Positions 8,598-19,419 are shown, counted from the stretch's first letter. The stretch: DNA of 38,414 nucleotides from Mycobacterium sp. (GCA_023264735.1 JAHFVD010000067.1:1949-40362), one strand, 5' to 3'. Notes: generated by a model from the letters alone, not told the origin. Numbers and translations: made by a program.

Positions 8598-9274
8598 CGC
8601 ACTGCCCCGCTTCGCTGTTCGACCAGCTGCAGCAGGTGTGCCACGACTTCGGCCTCGGTCATCTCGCTGGTGTCGACGATCACCGCGTCATCGGCCGGGC
8701 GCAGCGGTGACACCGCGCGCGTCGAGTCCAGGTGATCGCGGCGCCGCACATCGGCCAGCACCGTCTCGTAATCAGCGGCCAACCCGACCGCGACGTTCTG
8801 ATCGTTGCGCCGACGCGCCCGGGTCTCCGCCGAGGCGGTGAGGAAGATCTTCACGTCGGCGTCCGGCAGGACGACGGTGCCGATGTCGCGGCCCTCAACG
8901 ACGACATTGTCTGGCCCGGATGCCAATTCGCGCTGCAACGCGACCAGCCGGGCACGCACCTGCGGCACTGCCGACACCGCAGACACCGCACGGGTGACCT
9001 CGTCGCCGCGGATCTCGGCCGAAACATCTTCGCTGCCAAGGTAAGCGCGATCGACATTCGGGTCGTTACCCACCGACAGCGGCACATCGGCGGCCGCAGC
9101 GATCGCTTCAGGATCGGTCAGGTCGACCTGGGCGCGCAGTATCGACAGCGTCACGAGCCGGTACATCGCCCCGGTGTCCAGGTAGTGGGCGTTCAGCGCA
9201 CGCGCCAATCCACGTGAAACCGAAGACTTTCCAGTCCCGGCCGGACCATCGACCGCGACTACCACTCCGCTCAC
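8594..9274 (-). CDS. cmk: Cytidylate kinase
   Basis: Phosphorylates CMP and dCMP with ATP in pyrimidine nucleotide metabolism. The P-loop GPAGTGKSSVSRGLA is at residues 10-24, followed by the (d)CMP kinase signatures YLDTGAMYRLVTL, VVVEGRDIGTVVLPDADVKIFLTAS and ARRR. Its 226 residues match the family length. It overlaps rluB upstream and der downstream by 4 bp each, placing it in the middle of the scpA-scpB-rluB-cmk-der run that is conserved in actinobacteria. Confidence 0.97.
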   Translation of the reverse strand: MSGVVVAVDGPAGTGKSSVSRGLARALNAHYLDTGAMYRLVTLSILRAQVDLTDPEAIAAAADVPLSVGNDPNVDRAYLGSEDVSAEIRGDEVTRAVSAVSAVPQVRARLVALQRELASGPDNVVVEGRDIGTVVLPDADVKIFLTASAETRARRRNDQNVAVGLAADYETVLADVRRRDHLDSTRAVSPLRPADDAVIVDTSEMTEAEVVAHLLQLVEQRSGAVR

Positions 9275-10014
9275 AGACCTACCGCCTTGTACAGTTCGCC
9301 AACTTCCTTGCGGGTCAACACACGGATGCTGCCGGGCCGCTGCTCACCGAGCGTCACGTCGCCGATGCTGACCCGCACCAGCGCCTCAACCGGGTAGCCC
9401 GCGGCAGCAAGCAGCCGACGCACGATCCGCTTGCGGCCCTCATGCAGCGTCAGCCGCAACAACGTCTTACCGGGCACCGCATCGACCACCGCGAAGTCGT
9501 CGACCTTGGCCGGGCCGTCTTCCAGCTCGACACCTGATCGCAGCGTCTTTCCCAAACCCTTTGGCACCGAACCGGTTACCGTCGCCAGGTATGTCTTGGG
9601 CACCTCGAACGACGGGTGCATGAGCCGATGGGCCAACTCGCCGTCGTTGGTCAGCAGCAACAAGCCCTCGGTATCGGCATCCAGGCGCCCCACGTGGAAC
9701 AGGTTCTTGTTGCCGCGCACGCGGTGCTCCACCAGATCGCCGACGCACGGCCGGCCCCGGTCATCTGACATCGTCGAATGCATACCGATCGGCTTGTTGA
9801 TCGCCAGATACATCATGGTGTCGTCCACGATGATGCGCGATCCGTCCACCCGGATATCGGCGGTGGACGGATCCACCCGGGTACCCATTTCGGTGACGAT
9901 CTGCCCGTCGACCTCGACCCGGCCGTCGTGGATCATCCGTTCGGCGACTCGCCGCGACGCAATTCCGGCCTGTGACAAGACCTTCTGCAGCCGCACTCCT
10001 TCTGGCTCAGGCAT
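9271..10014 (-). CDS. rluB: 23S rRNA pseudouridine synthase (RluB/RsuA family)
   Basis: Converts a specific uridine in rRNA to pseudouridine. An S4 RNA-binding domain is at the N-terminus (VRLQKVLSQAGIASRRVAERMI), then the catalytic motif GRLDADTEGLLLLTNDG with the nucleophilic Asp, and LHEGRKRIVRRLLAAAGYPV near the end. ATG 10014 gives a 247-residue protein and overlaps the scpB stop by 8 bp. Longer versions of the frame run antisense-like through scpB and are not credible. RluB (position 2605 type) is the usual assignment next to scpB, but family members are hard to separate by eye. Confidence 0.9.
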   Translation of the reverse strand: MPEPEGVRLQKVLSQAGIASRRVAERMIHDGRVEVDGQIVTEMGTRVDPSTADIRVDGSRIIVDDTMMYLAINKPIGMHSTMSDDRGRPCVGDLVEHRVRGNKNLFHVGRLDADTEGLLLLTNDGELAHRLMHPSFEVPKTYLATVTGSVPKGLGKTLRSGVELEDGPAKVDDFAVVDAVPGKTLLRLTLHEGRKRIVRRLLAAAGYPVEALVRVSIGDVTLGEQRPGSIRVLTRKEVGELYKAVGL

Positions 10015-10714
10015 CAGTGTCCACATCGAAGGACATGTTCGGGCCAGCGCTACCGCCACCGGACAGCTTGGCGAACCGTGGCTCGTCGTCCAGGTTTTCA
10101 CTCATCTCGTCGATCACGTCGACGTCGGGAAGCAGCGGGGCGATATCGGGCAGGTCGGTCAGTGACGAGAGTCCGAGCCGCTCGAGGAATAGCTCGGTGG
10201 TGGCGAACATCGTTGCGCCGCTGTCCTCGTCGGCACCAGCCTCGGTGATGAGCCCACGGGCGACCAACGTCCGGATCACCGCATCGACGTTGACGCCGCG
10301 CACCGCACTGACCCGCGCCCTGGTGACCGGCTGGCGGTAGGCCACCACCGCCAGCGTCTCCAGTGCCGCCCGGGTCAGCTTCGATCGCGTCCCGTCCAAC
10401 AGCAGCCGTTCAACATAGGGCGCAAGCCGAGCCCGGGTGTACATCCGCCAGCCGCCGCCCGCCTCGCGCAGATCGATACCGCTGTCACGCGCGGCCAGCT
10501 CGCCGGCCATCAACTCGAGCTTGGCGGTGATGCGATACACCGGCTGCTCGGTCACGGTCGCCAACGTCTCGGCATTTACCGGGGTGTCCACCACCAGTAG
10601 CAGCGCCTCCAGCACGCGGCCCAGTTCGTCGTCGTCCAGCTCGGCGTGGGCGACGTCGATATCCAGATCGGCCCCAAGATCTAAGTCGGGTAGTTCGGCT
10701 GCGTCGTCGGTCAT
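10007..10714 (-). CDS. scpB: Segregation and condensation protein B
   Basis: A kleisin-associated winged-helix protein of the SMC-ScpA-ScpB complex that condenses and separates chromosomes. The 235-residue product has the two winged-helix domains (GRVLEALLLVVDTPVNAETLA and LTRAALETLAVVAYRQPVTRA), then IRTLVARGLI and FATTELFLERLGLSSLTDLP, all usual for ScpB. Both ends are acidic. ATG 10714 is 8 bp after the scpA stop; the longer frame upstream is non-homologous overlap with scpA. Confidence 0.95.
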   Translation of the reverse strand: MTDDAAELPDLDLGADLDIDVAHAELDDDELGRVLEALLLVVDTPVNAETLATVTEQPVYRITAKLELMAGELAARDSGIDLREAGGGWRMYTRARLAPYVERLLLDGTRSKLTRAALETLAVVAYRQPVTRARVSAVRGVNVDAVIRTLVARGLITEAGADEDSGATMFATTELFLERLGLSSLTDLPDIAPLLPDVDVIDEMSENLDDEPRFAKLSGGGSAGPNMSFDVDTDA

Positions 10715-10722
10715 GGTTAGTT

Positions 10723-11532
10723 CTATTCTTCTTCCCACTCGGATCTGACCAGCTCGTCGTCTACCTGCCGGTCTCCGGTCCATGAAACCTGGAGCACACC
10801 AAGCGGTTCTATCTGCTCAAATGCTACCGTCCTGGCCCGATACAGTTCGAGCAGCGCCAGGAAGCGCCCGACGATCTGGATCGGCTCATCACAGTCGGCC
10901 ACCAATTCCTTGAACGACGCCCACTGCCCCACCCCGCGTGCCGAGAGGAATTCCAGCAACAACTCGGCCTGCTCGGGCACCGATACTTGCTGGGTGTGCA
11001 GATGGTCGGTGCGGACGACAGGCACCGGGCGTGGGGTGAATACGGCGGCCGCGATGTCGGCGAAGCTGGCCGCGTCGACACCCAGCATGACCTCGGGAAG
11101 CAGGTCGGAGAACCGGTCCTCGAGCGCAACGGCGCGCGGATAGCTCCGCAGCGCCGCGGCCTCTAGTTCGGCGAACATCTCGGCGACATGCTTGAACGCG
11201 CGGTACTGCAGCAGCCGCGCGAACAACAGATCGCGGACCTCCAGCAGCGCCAGGTCCTCCTCGTCGTGCACCTCACCGGAGGGCAGCAGCCGGGCGGCCT
11301 TGAGGTCGAGCAATGTGGCGGCAATCACCAAAAACGTGGTGGTCTCGTCGAGTTCGAGCTCGGGCCCGATCTCACGGGTGTAGGCGATGAACTCGTCGGT
11401 CACCTGATGCAGCGCGACCTCGGTCACATCGAGGCGGTGGGCGAAGATCAGCTGCAACAGCAGATCAAACGGACCCTCGAAGTTGCTCAGCGTGACACGG
11501 AAGCCCTTTTCGGGCGCCGACTGTTCGGTCAC
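10723..11532 (-). CDS. scpA: Segregation and condensation protein A (kleisin)
   Basis: The kleisin subunit linking SMC heads in bacterial condensin. The 269-residue sequence begins with FRVTLSNFEGPFDLLLQLIFAHRLDVTEVAL, the family signature, followed by EFLVIAATLLDLKAARLLP-type segments and a C-terminal winged-helix that contacts SMC (SFKELVADCDEPIQIVGRFLALLELYRA). The start overlaps the stop of the ParA-like gene by 4 bp. The gene order ParA-like, scpA, scpB, rluB, cmk, der is that of Rv1708-Rv1713 as I recall it. Confidence 0.95.
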   Translation of the reverse strand: MTEQSAPEKGFRVTLSNFEGPFDLLLQLIFAHRLDVTEVALHQVTDEFIAYTREIGPELELDETTTFLVIAATLLDLKAARLLPSGEVHDEEDLALLEVRDLLFARLLQYRAFKHVAEMFAELEAAALRSYPRAVALEDRFSDLLPEVMLGVDAASFADIAAAVFTPRPVPVVRTDHLHTQQVSVPEQAELLLEFLSARGVGQWASFKELVADCDEPIQIVGRFLALLELYRARTVAFEQIEPLGVLQVSWTGDRQVDDELVRSEWEEE

Positions 11533-12389
11533 TTGCCGAAGCGGTCGATGACCTCACGGGCCAGCGATCGATATGCCTGTGCGCCAGCAGATTTCGGTGC
11601 CCACGTGGTGATGGGCTCGCCAGCGACACTGGTCTCGGGGAAGCGCACGGTGCGGGTGATCACGGTGTCGAACACCAGGTCGCTGAAGCGCTCCAGGACA
11701 CGGGCCATCACCTCGCGGGCGTTGACCGTGCGGTTGTCGTAGCGGGTGATCAGGATCCCGCTGATCGACAGTCGCGGGTTGAGCCGCTCGCGCACCTTGT
11801 CGACGGTGTCGGTCAGCAGCGCCAGCCCGCGCAGTGAGAAGTACTCGCATTCGGTCGGGATGACCACTCCGTCCGAGCAGGCCAGCGCGTTGACGGTGAG
11901 CAGGCCCAGTGACGGCTGGCAGTCGATCAACACGTAGTCGTAGCGGTCCAGCACCGGGTGCAACGCGCGGGCCAAGGTCTGCTCGCGGCCGACCTCGTTG
12001 ACCAGCTGAATCTCCGCGGCCGACAGGTCAATGTTGCTGGGCACCAGATCCAGGTTCTTGACCCGGGTGTTGATCAACACCTCGTCGATGCTCACCCGCG
12101 GCTCGATCATCAGGTTGTGCACGGTGTGGGCCAGCTCGTAGTGCGGCACACCCAACCCGGCTGACAGCGCGCCCTGCGGGTCGAGGTCCACCAGCAGCAC
12201 CCGGCGGCCGTACTCGGCCAGCGCCGCCCCCAGGTTGATCGTGGAGGTGGTCTTGCCGACGCCGCCCTTCTGGTTACACATCGAGATGACCTTGGCCGGC
12301 CCATGCGAGGTCAGCGGCTGTGGTTCGGGAATGTGGCGGGGCGGGCGGCCGGTGAGACCGATAGCGGAATCGTCTGCCTCGTCGGTCAC
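11529..12389 (-). CDS. ParA/Soj-family ATPase next to scpAB
   Basis: A deviant-Walker ATPase with KGGVGKTTSTINLGAALA (lysine signature and P-loop), LLVDLDPQGALSAGLG, and DYVLIDCQPSLGLLTVNAL, all ParA/MinD class features. It is 286 residues from a GTG start at 12389. It is not the ParA of the oriC-proximal parAB operon (no parB here) but the paralogue that precedes scpA in mycobacteria (Rv1708). Coupling to scpA by a 4-bp overlap supports a chromosome organisation role. The partner it positions is unknown. Confidence 0.92.
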   Translation of the reverse strand: MTDEADDSAIGLTGRPPRHIPEPQPLTSHGPAKVISMCNQKGGVGKTTSTINLGAALAEYGRRVLLVDLDPQGALSAGLGVPHYELAHTVHNLMIEPRVSIDEVLINTRVKNLDLVPSNIDLSAAEIQLVNEVGREQTLARALHPVLDRYDYVLIDCQPSLGLLTVNALACSDGVVIPTECEYFSLRGLALLTDTVDKVRERLNPRLSISGILITRYDNRTVNAREVMARVLERFSDLVFDTVITRTVRFPETSVAGEPITTWAPKSAGAQAYRSLAREVIDRFGK

Positions 12390-12483
12390 ACCGTGCCCCC
12401 CGTCATCAGGCGATTCGGCGGCGTGGCGAACATCCGCGAAAGTCTAACGGTGTGTCGGCTCTCCGAACGGCAGACCCGCGACT

Positions 12484-13464
12484 TCATGCGCGCGGATGTG
12501 CGCCGGCCCAGACCTCGCGCAACGCGTGCACGGTGACCAGGGTGTAGATCTGCGTCGTGGTGACCGACGCGTGTCCGAGCAGCTCCTGTACCACGCGGAC
12601 GTCGGCCCCGCCGTCCAGCAAGTGCGTGGCGAACGAGTGCCGCAGCGTGTGCGGCGACACCGCCGACGAGATGCCGGCCCGCTCGGCGGCATCCTGCAAC
12701 ACCTGCCAGGCGCTCTGCCTCGACAACCGCCCGCCGCGTGCGTTCAAAAAGATCGCCGGGCCTGGGGCAGGAGCGGAGCGACCCGGGGAGGATCCGAGCC
12801 CGCGTCGCCGGCGCGCCAGATCGGGGCGGCCCCGCACCAGGTAAGCGTCCAGCGCCGCGATCGCCGGCCGGCCGACCGGCACCAGCCGCTGCTTACCGCC
12901 CTTGCCGCGCAGCAGCACCGACCGGGCTTCGGTGTCGACGTCGTCGACATCCAGCCCGACCGCCTCGGAGATTCGGGCGCCGGTGGAATACAGCAGCTCC
13001 AGCATGGCGCGGTTGCGCAAGGTCAGCGGTCCGTCGGACGGGCTGTCCCCGCCGGCGCCGTCGAGCAGGGCCAGTACTTCGTCGAGGCTCAGGCTCTTGG
13101 GGAGCCGACGGCTGGGCGTGGGCGGTTTGACCGCCCTGGCGACGTCGACGCCGATGATCCCTTCGGCGGCCGCGAACCGGTGAAACCCGCGCACCGCGAT
13201 CAGGGCCCGTGCCGCCGATACCGCCGACAGCGGCACCGCGCCGGCGTCGGGGTCGCCGCGGCGCAGCGCCACCAGGAAGTCGCTGACGTCGTTCTCGGTG
13301 ACGTTGGTCAGGTCGTCGATACCCCGCAGGGCCAGGTGCTCGACGTAGCGGCGCAGGTCGCGCCGATACGAGCTGATGGTGTTGGCCGCCACCCCGCGCT
13401 CGATGGTGAGGTGGTCGAGGTAGCCCTGCACCTGATCATCGAGCGCGGAGCGAAAGGTGGTCAT
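12484..13464 (-). CDS. xerD: Tyrosine recombinase XerD
   Basis: Resolves chromosome dimers at dif together with XerC. The N-terminal SAM-like domain (VQGYLDHLTIERGVAANTISSYRRDL) is followed by the catalytic domain with STGARISEAVGL (Arg I), HTLRHSFATHLLDGG (His-x-x-Arg), LLGHASVTTTQIYT (His and the Tyr nucleophile). The ATG-13464 product is 326 residues, a little longer than usual: an insert rich in Gly, Ser, Pro and Ala (GLGSSPGRSAPAPG) sits between GRPDLARRRR and AIFLNARGG. This stretch coincides with a short DNA repeat also found at the recN end. The start overlaps the NUDIX stop by 4 bp. Confidence 0.95.
   Translation of the reverse strand: MTTFRSALDDQVQGYLDHLTIERGVAANTISSYRRDLRRYVEHLALRGIDDLTNVTENDVSDFLVALRRGDPDAGAVPLSAVSAARALIAVRGFHRFAAAEGIIGVDVARAVKPPTPSRRLPKSLSLDEVLALLDGAGGDSPSDGPLTLRNRAMLELLYSTGARISEAVGLDVDDVDTEARSVLLRGKGGKQRLVPVGRPAIAALDAYLVRGRPDLARRRRGLGSSPGRSAPAPGPAIFLNARGGRLSRQSAWQVLQDAAERAGISSAVSPHTLRHSFATHLLDGGADVRVVQELLGHASVTTTQIYTLVTVHALREVWAGAHPRA
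12765..12783 (+). repeat. 19-bp dispersed repeat inside xerD
   Basis: GGGCAGGAGCGGAGCGACC at this place is repeated base for base, in the opposite orientation, at 32654-32672 in the 3' end of recN. Here it encodes part of the extra Gly/Ser/Pro segment of XerD. The identity is seen directly; that it is a mobile or spreading small repeat is inference. Confidence 0.6.
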
Positions 13465-14076
13465 GACCCGGCCTTCCGCGCAGCGAACGCTTTCGAGCGA
13501 TCGGGCCAAGGTGCATCGACGGGCCGGGTCGGCTTACCCTCCACGATCGCCGCGTGCGCGGCCAGAATTCCTGCTGCCGCAGTGGAATTCACAATCTCAC
13601 CGGCCAGTACTTTGTGCGCGGCGTCCTCGATGCCGAACCAGTGCACCTCCATGTCGGCTTCCTCGTCGTGGCCGTCGGGGCGGCCGCCGTCCGTCAGACC
13701 CTGGGCGAGGTAGACCCGCAACGCCTCGTCGGCGAAACCCGGGGAAGACACCAGATCCACCAGCACACTCCAGTGCTCGGCGGTGAAACCGGTTTCTTCG
13801 TACAGCTCGCGCGCGGCAGCCACCGCCGGGTCTTCGCCGGGTTCGTCGAGCAGCCCCGCCGGCAGCTCCCACAACCGGCGGCCGACCGGATGGCGGTACT
13901 GGTGGACCATCGCAATCCGGTAGGCATCGTCGACCGCGGCTACGGCCACTGCACCGTAGTGCTCGACCACCTCACGCTTGGCGGTATGGCCGCCCGGCAT
14001 GCGGACCTGATCGGTGCGCAGGGCGAGAATCTTTCCGCGGTAAACGGTTTCGGAGGAAACGGTCTCGAAATCGTGC

Positions 14077-14084
<8 letters not shown>
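13461..14084 (-). CDS. NUDIX hydrolase, ADP-ribose pyrophosphatase type
   Basis: Cleaves ADP-ribose-like nucleotide diphosphates. The Nudix box reads GLLDEPGEDPAVAAARELYEETGF, with the REx2EE core Glu residues present, and WELPAG lies just before. The GTG-14084 product has 207 residues, as expected for the mycobacterial ADP-ribose pyrophosphatase Rv1700 that always follows pyrG. The start codon overlaps the pyrG stop (GTGGCTAG), which decides the start over longer in-frame alternatives that would read through pyrG. Its stop overlaps the xerD start by 4 bp. Confidence 0.93.
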
Positions 14085-15840
<1,756 letters not shown>

Positions 15841-16016
15841 GAGCGGCCTCCGTGACGACGGGCAGGGGATCGCTGTGAACTAGCTGGGGCCTGCCGACCC
15901 ACGGAATCTCACCCTAACACCGACCCCGACAAGGTGGCGCTAACACGCCAGTGGGGTTCGTTACCTCTCGGTTACTCCCCTGCCGAGTTACTGCGGGACG
16001 TTCTGTCACGCGACTA
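15841..16016. other. Left part of the pyrG/mmpL intergenic region
   Basis: No gene is visible. It must hold the pyrG promoter on the minus strand, but I see no convincing -35/-10 pair. The TACTGC-like words near 15988 resemble pieces of the adjacent repeated element but are not a full copy. Confidence 0.5.
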
Positions 16017-16097
16017 AGTAGTGCGGGGCCGAAACCGGTCGAGATTGCAGTGGGGCGCTACTGCGCTCGTCACACCGAAAGCGACTGACGATTTATC
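16017..16097 (+). promoter_or_regulatory. Repeated promoter-proximal element, copy A (before mmpL)
   Basis: One of three copies of an approximately 80-bp element, each located upstream of one operon of the cluster. Here it begins AGTAGTGCGGGGCCGA, has GATTGCAGT at 16043-16051, CTACTGCGCTC at 16058-16068 and GATTT at 16090. Comparison with copy C (26217) needs no gap: each successive ten-base block matches at 6 to 8 positions. The element starts 132 bp before the mmpL ATG. The left AGTAGTGC and right GCGCTACT form an imperfect 8-bp dyad 30 bp apart. An operator or promoter role is inferred from position, orientation and conservation. Confidence 0.75.
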
Positions 16098-16148
16098 CGT
16101 CACACACAACGAACAAGACGCGAAGTGTCGACGGAAGTGAAGGTAATC

Positions 16149-18392
16149 ATGCTAGACCGCCTTGCACGACTAGCCGTGGCCCGGCCGAAGACGGTTCTCG
16201 CCGCGACCTTGGTGCTCATGGTCGCCGCACTTGCATATGGGGCACAGATCACCGAGCGGCTGTCAGGCGGCGGCTTTTATAGCGGTTCTTCCGAATCGCA
16301 GCGCGCCGCCGTCGCCCTCGAGCAGCGTTTTCACGTCGGCAAACCGAACCTGGTGATTCTCGCGACCAACACCGGCAGCGGGTCTGTCGACGATCCGGCT
16401 GCCGTTGACGCCGGCAAGGCGCTAACTCAACAGCTTGCCGCAACGCCTGGTATCACGACAGTCAGCTCGTACTGGGGACCAGGCCAGTCCGAATTGCTCC
16501 GCAGCAAGGACGGGACGAAGGCGCTGATCGTGGCGCACGTCGAAGGCGATGAGCGCGAGTTTGCGGCCTCGGCCCGACGCCTCATCGCCACCTACCGTGG
16601 CACCGAGCGCGGTCCGCTGAAGCTCGAGCTCGGGGGTGAGGCGGTCAGCTACAACGACGTGACCGATCAGCTCAACCACGACTTGGCGATCAGTGAAGCG
16701 ATCGCGATGCCGATAATCCTGGTGCTGATGACACTGGTGTTCGGCAGTCTCGTGGCAGCCGGATTGCCACTCGTGATCGGTGTGCTGTCGATCGTGGGTT
16801 CACTGGGCCTTCTCGCGTTGTTGTCGGATATCACCCCGGTGTCCAACTATGCGCTCAACGTGACAACGATCGTCGGTCTGGCTCTGGCGATCGACTACAG
16901 CCTTTTGGTGCTGACCAGGTTCCGGGAGGAGAGGATTCGAGCTCAGTCCCTCGATGATGCGATCATCGAGTCCGTTCGAACCGCCGGCCGCACGGTCGTT
17001 TTCTCCGCCACCACAGTGACGCTGTCAGTGCTGGCGCTGCTTGCCTTCCCGATGATGTTCCTGCGTTCGATCGCCTACGCATGTGTCGGCGTGATACTGC
17101 TCGCGACGTTGTGCGCGCTTGTTGTGATGCCCGCCATGTTGCGACTTCTGGGCTCCCGAATCGACTCGCTCAACGTGCGCCGGGTGATTCCACAGGTGTT
17201 TGGGCGTCGCGCATCGGCCGAAGCGCGGGCTGACGAAGACGGGTTCTGGTTCCGCAGTTCCCTGCTGGTCATGCGCAGGCCGGTAGTGATGGGGGGCGCG
17301 GTTCTGCTCCTGGCTCTGGTGCTTGCGGCACCATTCGGTGCCATCCGCTTGAACTTCCCGGATGACCGGTCGCTGCCGGCGACGATTGAAAGCCGAAGTG
17401 TCGGCGACGTGGTCCGCTCCCAATTCCCGGCACCTGCGACAGCTGCGATGGACGTGATCGTCGAAGGCTCCGCGGGTGCGGATCAGCTGGACGGGTACGC
17501 CGGAGCGCTGTCACAGTTGCCGCACGTCGCGGCCGTAAAGCTGGGCATGACAAGCTATGTCGACGGGCAACGGATTGGCGAAGGGCCTGTGCCCGACGTG
17601 AATGACGCCTATCTACGGCTACTCCCAGACGTCGAGCCCTACAGCGACGCGGCCAACCTGCTGCTCGATCAGGTACGCCAAACCCCAGCCCCAGGCACCG
17701 TGCATGTCGGCGGACTCACCGCCGAGAACGTCGATACCAAAGATGCTTTGTTCGAGCGAGTTCCGTTGGCCGCGGCACTGATGGTGCTGGCGATGTTCTG
17801 TGTGCTGTTCGCGTTCACCCGCAGCGTGGTACTGCCGATCAAGGCGTTGCTGCTCAACGTAGTCAGCCTGTCGGCGACTCTCGGCGCGATGGTCTTCATC
17901 TTTCAGGAGGGTCACCTCAAGTGGCTGGTTGGAGATTTCGCTGTCACGGGGACACTGGCTGCACCGGCCCCGATCCTGATCATTTGCCTCGCGTTCGGTC
18001 TGTCCATGGACTACGAAGTGTTCCTGTTGTCGCGCATCACTGAGGAGTATCGCGCCCACGGCGACACCAACCTCGCGGTGATGCGTGGGCTGCAACGCGT
18101 TGGTCCAGTCGTCACTGCGGCGGCACTGATCATGTCGGTCGTGTTCATCGCGATGGCCACGTCTGAGGTGTCGTTCGTCAAGTTGCTGGGCGTCGGGTTG
18201 ATGCTGGCAATCCTGTTCGACGCCACGCTCATTCGCGCGATACTCATGCCCGCAGCGATGAGGCTGATGGGTCGGGCGAACTGGTGGGCGCCTCGGTGGC
18301 GACGGCCTCCCGCACATCAGCTCGTGAGCGGGGCCCGTCGTCGGCATCAACTGACCGTGGGCCAATTGACAGCGCAATTGGCGGCGAACTGA
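16149..18392 (+). CDS. MmpL family RND transporter
   Basis: An inner-membrane proton-driven exporter of lipids or other hydrophobic products. The architecture is the RND/MMPL one: a first membrane helix (VLAATLVLMVAALAYGAQI), a periplasmic loop, five helices, a second loop and five more helices. The proton-relay Asp-Tyr pairs are present in both halves (GLALAIDYSLLVLTRFREE and AFGLSMDYEVFLLSRITEEY). At 747 residues it is of the shorter MmpL type, without a long cytoplasmic tail. ATG 16149 (MLDRLARLAVARPK) is preferred over GTG 16125 because it has GAAGG six bases upstream and gives the standard N-terminus. First gene of operon A; the next gene starts one base after its stop, so it probably exports the product of this cluster. 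Confidence 0.9.
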   Translation: MLDRLARLAVARPKTVLAATLVLMVAALAYGAQITERLSGGGFYSGSSESQRAAVALEQRFHVGKPNLVILATNTGSGSVDDPAAVDAGKALTQQLAATPGITTVSSYWGPGQSELLRSKDGTKALIVAHVEGDEREFAASARRLIATYRGTERGPLKLELGGEAVSYNDVTDQLNHDLAISEAIAMPIILVLMTLVFGSLVAAGLPLVIGVLSIVGSLGLLALLSDITPVSNYALNVTTIVGLALAIDYSLLVLTRFREERIRAQSLDDAIIESVRTAGRTVVFSATTVTLSVLALLAFPMMFLRSIAYACVGVILLATLCALVVMPAMLRLLGSRIDSLNVRRVIPQVFGRRASAEARADEDGFWFRSSLLVMRRPVVMGGAVLLLALVLAAPFGAIRLNFPDDRSLPATIESRSVGDVVRSQFPAPATAAMDVIVEGSAGADQLDGYAGALSQLPHVAAVKLGMTSYVDGQRIGEGPVPDVNDAYLRLLPDVEPYSDAANLLLDQVRQTPAPGTVHVGGLTAENVDTKDALFERVPLAAALMVLAMFCVLFAFTRSVVLPIKALLLNVVSLSATLGAMVFIFQEGHLKWLVGDFAVTGTLAAPAPILIICLAFGLSMDYEVFLLSRITEEYRAHGDTNLAVMRGLQRVGPVVTAAALIMSVVFIAMATSEVSFVKLLGVGLMLAILFDATLIRAILMPAAMRLMGRANWWAPRWRRPPAHQLVSGARRRHQLTVGQLTAQLAAN

Positions 18393-18393
18393 C

Positions 18394-19419
18394 ATGCCGG
18401 CGCTACGACGCGACGCGTTCGAAATGACGGAACAGCAACGCGCGCTGGCCGAGGTCGCAGCACAAGCTTCGGCGATGGCCGAACGGCTGTTGGCCAGCGA
18501 TTCAACCGGCGATCGCGCGATGGGGACGTTCATCGACACGTTCTTCGCCATGATTCCGTTCGACGGCTCCGCGCCCAGTATCAACGGCATCGTCATGCTG
18601 CCCGTGCTCGTGTTCGGCGCCGAGACCGCTGCGCCGATGCGTGCGACATCCGTGGCGCTTATTCACACGCTGTGGTGGGCGGCGGCGCGGTATCTCGACG
18701 ACATGATCGACACTCCGGAACTCGCTCGGTCCGATCCCGCGGAATTCAACCGCGGGGTGATGACCGCAATTGCGGTGGGCAATTATCTGCCGCTCAATAT
18801 CTTTGGCGACCTGGCGGTATCCGATGCTGTTCGGGTTCGGCTGATGACCGAGTACGGCAATGGATGTATCGACGCACTGAGCGGGCAGCTGACCGACCTG
18901 GCACTCAACGCGGCGACCGCAACGCCCGACGATGTGCTGCGGAACTACGAGTGCAAGACCGGCGCGCCCTACGGGATGGCCGCCGCGCTCGCCGCGGGAC
19001 TCGCGGAGTGCGATGCCGACCGGGTCGATGCCTGGCGCTCGTTCGGTAGGGCGCTCGGAGTGCTTCGTCAACTGGTCAACGACCAGCGCGACCTGGTCAC
19101 CGAGCGCGACGAGGATCTGCGAAACGGCACTGCGACCTATCTGCTCGTTCATCTCCTGGGCACGGTGTCGAGTGCCCGACGTGCGGAATTGATCGACCTT
19201 CACCGGCAAGCGGGCATTTCGGAGGAGGCGCGGGCTGAACTGAAGCAAGTGATGTTGGCTGCGGACGTCGTCTCCCGCTACGCAGAGACGATCCAGCCCA
19301 TCGTCCGTGGTGCTCGCGACACGCTCGCGTCGATCGGCGGTGACCCGCGTTGTGTCACTGGGCTAGCCGGGCTCATCTACGAGACGATTACCTACTTTCC
19401 GCAGTTTCAACTCGGGTGA
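18394..19419 (+). CDS. Polyprenyl synthetase-like (type I isoprenoid synthase fold) protein
   Basis: A 341-residue all-helical isoprenoid-synthase-like protein. The first Asp-rich motif is intact (ARYLDDMIDTPE, DDMID at 102-106). KTGAPYG near 188-194 matches the 'KTA/G' segment of prenyl synthases. The second Asp-rich motif is altered: LVNDQRDLVTERDEDLRNG has Asn229 in place of the first Asp (NDQRD, 229-233). The basic GGKRxRP motif near the N-terminus of chain-elongating synthases is not evident. Such divergence is seen in ComQ-like prenyltransferases and in terpene cyclases, so it may transfer or cyclise a prenyl group rather than elongate chains. It overlaps the next gene by 4 bases (GTGA). 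Confidence 0.75.
   Translation: MPALRRDAFEMTEQQRALAEVAAQASAMAERLLASDSTGDRAMGTFIDTFFAMIPFDGSAPSINGIVMLPVLVFGAETAAPMRATSVALIHTLWWAAARYLDDMIDTPELARSDPAEFNRGVMTAIAVGNYLPLNIFGDLAVSDAVRVRLMTEYGNGCIDALSGQLTDLALNAATATPDDVLRNYECKTGAPYGMAAALAAGLAECDADRVDAWRSFGRALGVLRQLVNDQRDLVTERDEDLRNGTATYLLVHLLGTVSSARRAELIDLHRQAGISEEARAELKQVMLAADVVSRYAETIQPIVRGARDTLASIGGDPRCVTGLAGLIYETITYFPQFQLG

Noticed and set aside
12496..13713. Long plus-strand open frame opposite xerD
   Set aside because: It is the antisense of xerD and the NUDIX gene, Arg/Gly-rich without domain signals, a usual shadow in high-GC DNA. The same applies to long shadows opposite mctB, steA, nadK and pyrG.
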